In this document: positions 5,078 to 10,344 of the stretch, in pieces
Position numbering within the stretch: position 1 is the first letter of the stretch
Layout of the letters: each line of letters starts with the position of its first letter
From: Bacillota bacterium
GTDB taxonomy: Bacteria > Bacillota > Clostridia > Lachnospirales > WQUN01
Length of the DNA: 10,344 nucleotides
Assembly (NCBI GenBank): GCA_009782085.1
Contig: WQUN01000179.1
Location: forward strand, 1-10,344
Direction of reading: 5' to 3'
The notes under the pieces: generated by a model
Databases searched by the model: none
Told to the model about the DNA's origin: nothing
What the model saw: the letters and a program-made list of their open reading frames with translations, nothing else
Position numbers and translations under genes: made by a program

Positions 5078-7467
5078 CAGTCGTCCAGCGACTTGTTGTA
5101 AAACTCCTTCAGCCTCCGCATGACCTTTCCGTGCACCGAATCGACGGGGTACCTTCCCTTGTCGCTTCTCTCGCCCGCGGGGACGCCGGTCAGAAGCTCG
5201 ATACCCTCGTCCACGCGCTCGATCGAATATATATGAAACAGCCCGTCCCGGACGGCGTCCACGACCTCGTCGCGAAGGACAAGGTCGCGCTCGTTGCGGC
5301 TTGGGATTATCACGCCCTGGCCGCCGGACAGCCCGCGCTTTTTGCACAGGTCAAAAAAGCCCTCTATCTTGTAGGAAACCCCGCCTATCGGCTGTATCTC
5401 CCCGCGCTGGTTGATGCTGCCGGTCACGGCGATCTCCTGGTTTATCGGAAGCTGGGCCAGGCTCGAGAGCACGGCGTAGAGCTCCGCGCTGGAGGCGCTG
5501 TCGCCGTCGATGCCGGAGTAGTTCTGCTCGAAGCATATCCGGCAGGACATGGAAAGCGGGAAGTCCTGGGCGTAGGTCTGGCCCAGGTAGCCGGTCAGGA
5601 CCTGGACGCCCTTGTCGTGGATGCTGCCGGACATTTCGGCCTCTTTTTCGATGTTGATGATCCCGGCCTTGCCGACGTAGGTCGTGGCGGTGATGCGGCT
5701 CGGCTTGGCGAAGACGAAGTCGTCCATGTCTATGACCGCCAGGCCGTTGATCTGCCCGACCTTTTGGCCGGAGGTGTCTATCATGATAAGCCCTTCCTCG
5801 ATCATCTCGGAGAGCTTCTCCTCGTACATGTTCAGGCGGTATTCCCTCTGGGAGATCGCCTTCATGACGTGCGGCTCGGAGACGACCCCGGCCCCGTCCA
5901 TCTGCGCCCAGACGGACGCCTCCTTCAGGATTTCGGAGATCCTGTTGAATTTGGAGCTCAGCCTGTCTTTTCGCTCGGCGAGGCGCTCCGACAGCTCGAT
6001 GATCCGCACGAGGGCCGCCGCGTCGAATTCCGGGGCGCGCTCTCTGACGACGAAATTCTTCACGAAGCGGCAGAGCCTGTAGACGTTGTCGCCGCTGTTT
6101 TTCATCTCGTAGTCGAAGTCCGCCCGGATCTTGAACAGCTTCTCAAAATCGTCGTCGAACTCGTAGAGCAGGTCGTAAAAGTATCCCGTGCCGATCATGA
6201 TGATCTTCACGTCCATCTTCACGGGCTGGGGCTTGACGCCGGAGACGGCCACGCCCGTGGTGAACTCGCGCATGGGCTCCGTGGTGATCTCGCCGGTGAG
6301 AAGCACGCGGCGTATCGTCTCCCAGGCGTGATAGTTCGAAAGCACGTCATGGGCCTGGACGATGAGATACCCGCCGTTGGCCCTGTGCAGCAGCCCCGGC
6401 TTGATCTTCATGAAATCCGTCGAGAAGTTGCCGAACTCGTTGTCGTATTCTATCTCGCCGACGAGGTTCGAGTAGGTCGGGTTGAAGTCCATTATGACGG
6501 GCGCGCCGCTTCCGGGCGCGTTGTCGGTCATGACGTTGACCTTGTATTTGGTGAACATCTCCTCCGGGTTTTTCTTGCCGTACCAGGGGAGATAGGCCGC
6601 GAAGCCCTCGTCCTCCTCGCTTTCCTCTATCACGAAGTCCGCGATGTGGTCGAGGATGTCCTCCTTGACCGACAGCAGGTACGCCAGGACTTCCGGGCTG
6701 TCGGCGTAGTCGTCCATGATGGCGTTGACCCGCCTGCCCACGGCGAACAGGCCGACGCTGTACTCCAGCTCCTCCACGTCCCTGCGCGTCTTTTTCTCGT
6801 ACTCCCTGATCTCGCGCATGGCCTCGGCGGCCCGCTTCTGGACGACCTCCGACCGGGAGGATATCTGATCCTTCACGTCCTGGCTGAGCGCCTCGAACTG
6901 CTCCTCGTTTATGACCTCGCCCTCGACTATCGGCATGAAGTAGATGCCGCTGTTGGTGCTTTTCACGCCGAAGCTGTTCTCCTTGGCTTCCTCCGTCATG
7001 CCCTTGATGATTATATCGCGGTGATCCTGATAGACTTTCACGAGCTCCGCCTTGCGCGATTCGAAGTCCTTATTTCCGAACAGCTTCGGCAACTCGTTCT
7101 GGAGCAAGTTTATCAGCTCATCCATCTTGTCCCGGAAGATTTTGCCCTCCCCCGGCGGCAGCGTCAGCAGCTTGGGGCATTTGGGGTTTTCAAAGTTGTA
7201 TATATAGCATAAATCCCTGGGGGTCGGCTCGGAAGCGGCCGCGTCCAGGGCGAATTTCCTGGCGAAGGACGTCCTGCCGGTGCCCGCCGACCCGCAGACG
7301 AAAATATTGTATCCCCGCATTTTAACGTTCAGGCCGAATTTGAGCGCGGCCGCCGCCCGCTCCTGCCCGATCAGCCCGTCGAACGGCTCGAGCTCCGCCG
7401 TCGTCGCGAAGCCCAGCGAATCCGGGCTTGGGCGGCTGTACAACTCGTTGCGCTGCAATTCCCGCAT
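5077..7467 (-). CDS. Lon-family ATP-dependent protease (AAA_32/LonB-like type)
   Basis: This 796-residue protein is a cytosolic AAA+ serine protease of the Lon-related group with an AAA_32-type ATPase domain. Key segments are IGQERAAAALKFGL (about 33-46) and a Walker A, GSAGTGRTS (59-67), with Arg in place of the usual Lys. A long helical, charged insert spans about 115-260 (EKKTRRDVEELEYS). HRANGGYLIVQAHDVL occupies the Walker B position without the usual acidic pair, then IIMIGTGYFYDLLYEFDDDFEKLFKIRADF. The C-terminal Lon protease domain has catalytic Ser657 in GDSASSAE and Lys700 in GGVSYKIEGFFD, 43 residues apart as in E. coli Lon (S679/K722). The ATG at 7467 has GAGGTG about 6 bases upstream. 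It lies 47 bases after rimI and is the last gene of the minus-strand run; it probably degrades misfolded or regulatory proteins. Substrates are unknown. Confidence 0.92.
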   Translation of the reverse strand: MRELQRNELYSRPSPDSLGFATTAELEPFDGLIGQERAAAALKFGLNVKMRGYNIFVCGSAGTGRTSFARKFALDAAASEPTPRDLCYIYNFENPKCPKLLTLPPGEGKIFRDKMDELINLLQNELPKLFGNKDFESRKAELVKVYQDHRDIIIKGMTEEAKENSFGVKSTNSGIYFMPIVEGEVINEEQFEALSQDVKDQISSRSEVVQKRAAEAMREIREYEKKTRRDVEELEYSVGLFAVGRRVNAIMDDYADSPEVLAYLLSVKEDILDHIADFVIEESEEDEGFAAYLPWYGKKNPEEMFTKYKVNVMTDNAPGSGAPVIMDFNPTYSNLVGEIEYDNEFGNFSTDFMKIKPGLLHRANGGYLIVQAHDVLSNYHAWETIRRVLLTGEITTEPMREFTTGVAVSGVKPQPVKMDVKIIMIGTGYFYDLLYEFDDDFEKLFKIRADFDYEMKNSGDNVYRLCRFVKNFVVRERAPEFDAAALVRIIELSERLAERKDRLSSKFNRISEILKEASVWAQMDGAGVVSEPHVMKAISQREYRLNMYEEKLSEMIEEGLIMIDTSGQKVGQINGLAVIDMDDFVFAKPSRITATTYVGKAGIINIEKEAEMSGSIHDKGVQVLTGYLGQTYAQDFPLSMSCRICFEQNYSGIDGDSASSAELYAVLSSLAQLPINQEIAVTGSINQRGEIQPIGGVSYKIEGFFDLCKKRGLSGGQGVIIPSRNERDLVLRDEVVDAVRDGLFHIYSIERVDEGIELLTGVPAGERSDKGRYPVDSVHGKVMRRLKEFYNKSLDD

Positions 7468-7514
7468 TTATGTCACCTCAGGGTTGTGGAACAGGATTTG
7501 ATGCGAAATCCCGT

Positions 7515-8003
7515 TCAGATATACTTCCACATTATAATGGCGTCTTCGTGAGTGTCGGCGTAGTAGTTCTTCCTGAATCCCTCGACCTTGAAGCCGTGCC
7601 TGGCGTAGAGCCTCTGCGCGCGTTCGTTCGAGATGCGCACCTCCAGCGTCAGGCCGATCATCTCCCGCCTTACGGCCTCGTCCACCAGCGCTTTGACCAG
7701 CGCGTTCCCGACGCCCTTGCGCCTGTGGCCTTCCCGCACGGCGATATTGGTGATATGGCCCTCGTTGACCACGTGCCACATGCCCGCGTAGCCTATGACC
7801 TTGCCGCCGTCGCAGGCGACGAAGTAAATTGCCAGCTTGTTCTCGCGGAACTCCCGTTCGAACTCCCGCCTGCTCCAGGGTATCGGGAAGCACTCCTCCT
7901 CGATATCGCAGACCTGCGGCAGATGCCGGGCCTCCATGGGGATCACGGCGGGAAACGCCCTTGGAGCCGCTTCCGGAATTTTTTCGGGCGCATTCTCTTT
8001 CAC
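7515..8003 (-). CDS. rimI: Ribosomal-protein-alanine N-acetyltransferase RimI
   Basis: This is a GNAT acetyltransferase of the RimI type, which acetylates the N-terminal amine of ribosomal protein S18 and sometimes other proteins, using acetyl-CoA. Visible family features are the substrate-side FPIPWSRREFEREF (about 39-52), the acetyl-CoA loop RRKGVG (94-99) after ITNIAV, and the C-terminal SNERAQRLYARHGFKVEGFRKNYY. The start is a GTG at 8001-8003 overlapping the tsaB stop (GTGA), with a GGGGGG ribosome binding site 7 bases upstream. This gives a Pro/Ala-containing N-terminal extension of about 22 residues before the usual RimI start; an ATG at 7937 would match family length better but lacks a ribosome binding site. 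The 4-base overlap implies translational coupling with tsaB, a common pairing in Bacillota. Confidence 0.93.
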   Translation of the reverse strand: MKENAPEKIPEAAPRAFPAVIPMEARHLPQVCDIEEECFPIPWSRREFEREFRENKLAIYFVACDGGKVIGYAGMWHVVNEGHITNIAVREGHRRKGVGNALVKALVDEAVRREMIGLTLEVRISNERAQRLYARHGFKVEGFRKNYYADTHEDAIIMWKYI

Positions 8004-8830
8004 GCGGGCGAACCCCCCGCCTCTTTTGTCTCAAAGCCCGGGGATCTCCGCGGCAGCCCCGTCTCCTGCGCTTCCCGAGCCAGACGCTCCGCGCGCTCGC
8101 GCTCCGCCTGAGGTTTCCGGAGGTACGCGAGACCGAATTCGGCAATGGATACGAGCTTTTTTTCGGCGGCCATCTTGAGGCCGATAAGCCCGGCGCTGAA
8201 GGCAATGCCGCGCCCGTAAGACGGCGCCACGCGGCAATCCAGGCCGGAGGCTGTAAGCGCGTCTTTGTGCAGCGCAGCGCCGTCGCCGGTAAACAGGATT
8301 TCGCGGCCGTATTTCGCGGCCTCCGCCAGGACTTCCCGAAGGCTTACCGCCATATCCGGCGTCAGCTTGCGCATACCGCCGTCCTCGCTCTCGTAAAAAG
8401 CGGCGTACACCTGCGCCCGGCGCGCGTCCATCATGGGGACCAGTATCCGGCCGGAGAGGCGGTCACGCGGCGCGCCGGAGGCATATGCCATACCGGTTCC
8501 GGGTTTGGGTTCCGGTATTACAGCATTATATGCCGTCGCGTCGAGAGTAGGAACCTGGGCGACGGGTATTCCCAGGGCGTAGGCCAGGCCGAGCGCGCAC
8601 GCCGCGCCTATCCGTAGCCCCGTGAACGAGCCAGGCCCGGACGTGCAGGCGACCAAGTCCAAATTATGCGACGAAAAGCCGCTTAAGTCAAGCAGCTTTT
8701 CGATCATCGGCATGAGGATTTCGGCGTGTTTTTTCGTTCCGGCCGCGGACGCTTCCGCGACGGCCTTTTCGCCGTCCAGGACGGCCGCCGAGGCGACAGG
8801 GCCGGAGGTGTCCAGGGAGAGGAGAATCAT
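8000..8830 (-). CDS. tsaB: tRNA threonylcarbamoyladenosine (t6A) biosynthesis protein TsaB
   Basis: TsaB is the ASKHA-fold scaffold that pairs with TsaD and TsaE to transfer threonylcarbamoyl to A37 of ANN-decoding tRNAs. The protein begins MILLSLDTSGPVASAAVLDG, with H-AEILMPMIEKLL (35-46) and the family signature SGPGSFTGLRIG (64-75), then ALGIPVAQVPTLDA. It is about 276 residues, longer than the usual 220-240. The excess lies in a segment before VPMMDARRAQVYAAFYE (EPKPGTGMAYASGAPRDRLSG) and in a charged C-terminal tail rich in Glu, Arg and Pro. The ATG at 8830 was chosen because the conserved N-terminus starts there and GGAGG lies 4 bases upstream; an ATG at 8857 would add nine unrelated residues. 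It overlaps rimI by 4 bases. Confidence 0.95.
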   Translation of the reverse strand: MILLSLDTSGPVASAAVLDGEKAVAEASAAGTKKHAEILMPMIEKLLDLSGFSSHNLDLVACTSGPGSFTGLRIGAACALGLAYALGIPVAQVPTLDATAYNAVIPEPKPGTGMAYASGAPRDRLSGRILVPMMDARRAQVYAAFYESEDGGMRKLTPDMAVSLREVLAEAAKYGREILFTGDGAALHKDALTASGLDCRVAPSYGRGIAFSAGLIGLKMAAEKKLVSIAEFGLAYLRKPQAERERAERLAREAQETGLPRRSPGFETKEAGGSPA

Positions 8831-8846
8831 GGGGCCTCCGATAAGT

Positions 8847-9137
8847 TTACTCCACAATCACAGATTCCGCGACCACGGTATTTTCTCGCAGAGCCTTTAT
8901 ACTGTTGTATTCTTCCGAAGAAAAGCATTCGTCCAGCCGCGCCCTCGACGGAAACTCGATGACGATCACCCTGTCGGGGGCCCAGCCGCCGGAAGCCGTT
9001 ATCCGTTCGCTTCTTACTATATATTTCCCGCCGAAGCTCTCGACGACAGGTTTTACCTCCCGGATGTACCTGTCATAGGGGGCTCGTCCGGCGGGATCCC
9101 CGATTTTTACGCTTATTATCATGTGGACGGGATTCAT
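8847..9137 (-). CDS. DUF1330-like small protein
   Basis: This 96-residue protein resembles the DUF1330 family (dimeric alpha-beta barrel fold, uncharacterised). It begins MNPVHMIISVKIGDPAGRAPYDRYIREVKPVVESFGGKYIVRSE, and then has the typical APDRVIVIEFPSRARLDECFSSEEYNSIKALRENTV, where family members carry the F-P-S/D-x-x-x-A-x-x-x-x-x-S-x-E-Y pattern. There is no signal peptide. The ATG at 9137 has a GGGGGG ribosome binding site about 6 bases upstream. It sits 21 bases after tsaE and 16 before tsaB, so it is almost certainly co-transcribed with them. No link between DUF1330 and t6A synthesis is known to me; the location may be coincidental. Confidence 0.85.
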   Translation of the reverse strand: MNPVHMIISVKIGDPAGRAPYDRYIREVKPVVESFGGKYIVRSERITASGGWAPDRVIVIEFPSRARLDECFSSEEYNSIKALRENTVVAESVIVE

Positions 9138-9158
9138 GGTTTACCCCCCGCTTTTATT

Positions 9159-9770
9159 TTATTCCCGGCGCACGGCTATCTCGCGCTCATTGTCGTCCCC
9201 CGCGCATCTTTTTATCTCCACCCACAGCGCGCCCTCCGGAATGGCCGGCCCGATTATCTCCGCCCACTCGATCAGGCACACCCCGTCCCCGAACAGGTAC
9301 TCGACCCCGCCAATGTCCTCGAAGCGCAGGACGGCCGCGGAATCGTTCGGGCGTTCCCCCAGCCTGTACACGTCGAAATGGTACAGCGGGAACCTCTGGG
9401 CGGCCGCCGCCTCCGGCGGCCGCCCGGCCACGCGGCCCGGCGCGGCCATGCTGCCAGGCCCGGCCATGCTGCCCGGCGCGTCCATGCTGCCTGTTTCGTC
9501 TATGCCGCCGGGCGCGGCCACGCGGTAAGGTTCGTCCGCCTTGCCAGGCATCCGGCCGATGGGATATTCGATCAGCATCGTGAACGTCGGGCTGACGACC
9601 TCCCGCGCGACGCCGAGCCCGGCCGCGAAGCCCTTGGCGAATACGGTCTTGCCGCTGCCCAGGCCGCCGGTAAGGCAGATTATGTCGCCGGGTTTGGCGC
9701 TTTGGGCCATGCGTGACGCGAAGTTATAGGTGTCTTCCCGCGAACGCGAACAAAATGTCTCGTTTTCCAT
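9159..9770 (-). CDS. tsaE: t6A biosynthesis ATPase TsaE with a repeat-expanded loop
   Basis: TsaE is the small P-loop ATPase that drives turnover of the TsaB-TsaD complex in tRNA t6A37 synthesis. Walker A is GGLGSGKT (35-42), followed by SPTFTMLIEY (60-69), PLYHFDVYRL (128-137), and FEDIGGVEYLFGDGVCLIEWAEII. Typical TsaE proteins are about 150 residues with fewer than 10 residues between SPTFT-x-x-x-x-Y and LYHFDxYRL; here 203 residues include about 55 extra ones in that loop (about 70-126), containing repeats such as GSMDAP-GSMAGP-GSMAAP. All catalytic motifs remain, so the enzyme is probably functional with a disordered loop. The ATG at 9770 has GAGG 9 bases upstream. It is 25 bases after the DUF6054-like gene. 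Confidence 0.94.
   Translation of the reverse strand: MENETFCSRSREDTYNFASRMAQSAKPGDIICLTGGLGSGKTVFAKGFAAGLGVAREVVSPTFTMLIEYPIGRMPGKADEPYRVAAPGGIDETGSMDAPGSMAGPGSMAAPGRVAGRPPEAAAAQRFPLYHFDVYRLGERPNDSAAVLRFEDIGGVEYLFGDGVCLIEWAEIIGPAIPEGALWVEIKRCAGDDNEREIAVRRE
9427..9534. repeat. 18-bp tandem repeat (six units) inside tsaE
   Basis: Six consecutive 18-base units start at 9427, 9445, 9463, 9481, 9499 and 9517. The pattern is approximately GCCATGCTGCCCGGCGCG with substitutions that increase toward the edges; the units at 9445 and 9463 are closest to each other. Because 18 is divisible by three, unit gain or loss keeps tsaE in frame. Units encode a six-residue motif G-S-M-x-x-P on the minus strand. 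A degenerate seventh unit may begin at 9535. Confidence 0.85.
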
Positions 9771-9795
9771 GTTATCCAGCCTCTAGGCTCTTCCC

Positions 9796-10140
9796 TTATC
9801 TAGTCTCCAGAACGTACCCTTTCAGCGCATTCGCCGGCAAAGACGCGAAATCCGCCGACGCGCCCCAGTCGAAGCCGAAAAGCGCGTTCTGGCCGCCGCC
9901 GGAGCCGACGGAGCACACGCGCGTCGCGCCGGAGAGGTTTTCCACCGCGACGGTCAGGCTCGCCCTGGAGGAGTTGCGCATGTAATATTTCTCGAAAACG
10001 AGCAGTATCATCCGCCCGCCGTTTGGGGCCCCGCTTTGGTAGTCGCAGACGCATTCCGCGCTGATGGCGCTTTTCAGGACGTAGTCCTTGATAATGTCGG
10101 CCGCCGCCTGCGGGTCCAGGTTTACGGTGAATCTGTCCAT
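9796..10140 (-). CDS. DUF6054-like hypothetical protein
   Basis: This 114-residue soluble protein resembles DUF6054, a small uncharacterised Bacillota family. The recognisable stretch is ILLVFEKYYMRNSSRASLTVAVENLSGATRVCSVGSGGGQNALFGFDWGASADF; the central R-x-S-L-T-V and GSGGGQ-x-x-x-F-x-F-x-W-G parts are the strongest family-like features. There are no catalytic residues, membrane segments or signal peptide to read. The ATG at 10140 has AGGGGG about 7 bases upstream. It is the first gene seen of the minus-strand run leading to tsaE, 25 bases away, so it is probably co-transcribed. Upstream (10141-10344) there are only REP-like repeats, and no clear promoter could be picked out. The family assignment is from memory of sequence pattern. 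Confidence 0.75.
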   Translation of the reverse strand: MDRFTVNLDPQAAADIIKDYVLKSAISAECVCDYQSGAPNGGRMILLVFEKYYMRNSSRASLTVAVENLSGATRVCSVGSGGGQNALFGFDWGASADFASLPANALKGYVLETR

Positions 10141-10171
10141 TGTCGCACCCCCTGGTCATAAAATAGAAACA

Positions 10172-10344
10172 AGATTCTTCGGCTGCGCCTCAGAATGACA
10201 GCAAGCTCCAAAAACTGTCATCCTGAGCGAAGCGAAGGATCTGTGATTCTTCGGCTGCGCCTCAGAATGACAGCAACCTCCAAAAACTGTCATCCTGAGC
10301 GAAGCGAAGGATCTGAGATTCTTCGGCTTCGCCTCAGAATGACA
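10172..10344. repeat. Tandem array of REP-like palindromes (2.5 units, 72-bp period)
   Basis: A right half unit (10172-10200) is followed by two full 57-base units (10216-10272, 10288-10344). They are separated by nearly identical 15-base spacers, GCAAGCTCCAAAAAC (10201-10215) and GCAACCTCCAAAAAC (10273-10287), giving a 72-bp period. The array reaches the window edge and may continue. It lies upstream of the DUF6054-like gene, between it and whatever precedes it. Confidence 0.85.

Noticed and set aside
5131..7212. Very long open frame of 693 codons on the plus strand
   Set aside because: It is the antisense of the lon coding sequence, has no recognisable domain and shows His/Val/Asp/Leu-rich composition typical of a shadow frame in GC-rich DNA.
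10172..10344. Regular repeats as a CRISPR array
   Set aside because: Repeats are 57 bases and the 15-base spacers are nearly identical to each other; no cas genes are present. This is a tandem palindromic repeat.

Overview
The window looks like chromosomal DNA from a moderately GC-rich member of the Bacillota, most likely an uncultured Clostridia-type bacterium. This is an inference. It rests on the gene families (a TsaE-TsaB-RimI gene run, a Lon-family protease with an N-terminal AAA_32-type domain, a DUF6054-like protein, a COG2403-like GTPase), on strong purine-rich ribosome binding sites and on some GTG/TTG starts. No rRNA, tRNA, phage, transposase or CRISPR-cas gene was found.

Layout. 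Bases 1-227 are gene-free and hold dispersed palindromic repeats. Bases 228-2071 (minus strand) carry a small CxxC/CxxC putative zinc-binding protein and, upstream of it, an exported GH3 beta-N-acetylhexosaminidase (NagZ type). A 100-bp palindromic repeat element with an in-frame TGA splits the NagZ gene just before its KHFPGHGDT motif. A minus-strand Gfo/Idh/MocA oxidoreductase (2333-3292) is divergent from a plus-strand COG2403-like GTPase (3541-4881). The latter has a readable promoter and converges on lon at a bidirectional terminator (4953-4980).

Bases 5077-10140 are one minus-strand run, probably an operon, in transcription order: DUF6054-like protein, tsaE, DUF1330-like protein, tsaB, rimI, Lon-family protease. 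TsaE and TsaB belong to the tRNA t6A37 pathway; TsaD and TsaC are not in the window. Spacing is tight: tsaB and rimI overlap by a GTGA, and the other gaps are 16-47 bp.

The most unusual feature is repeat ecology. There are at least three families of short palindromic elements. (1) A 62-bp core element with 19-bp arms occurs twice, one copy inside nagZ and one touching the lon stop codon. (2) A REP-like 57-58-bp element is present near both window ends, as 2.5 tandem units at 10172-10344, plus half copies. (3) An 18-bp sequence at 201-218 and 3415-3432 is identical in inverted orientation. In addition, tsaE carries an 18-bp tandem repeat that inserts a Gly/Ser/Met/Pro-rich loop of about 55 residues into an otherwise conserved protein. 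I see no convincing new defence or biosynthetic system; the strongest lead is the coding-sequence-invading palindromic element.
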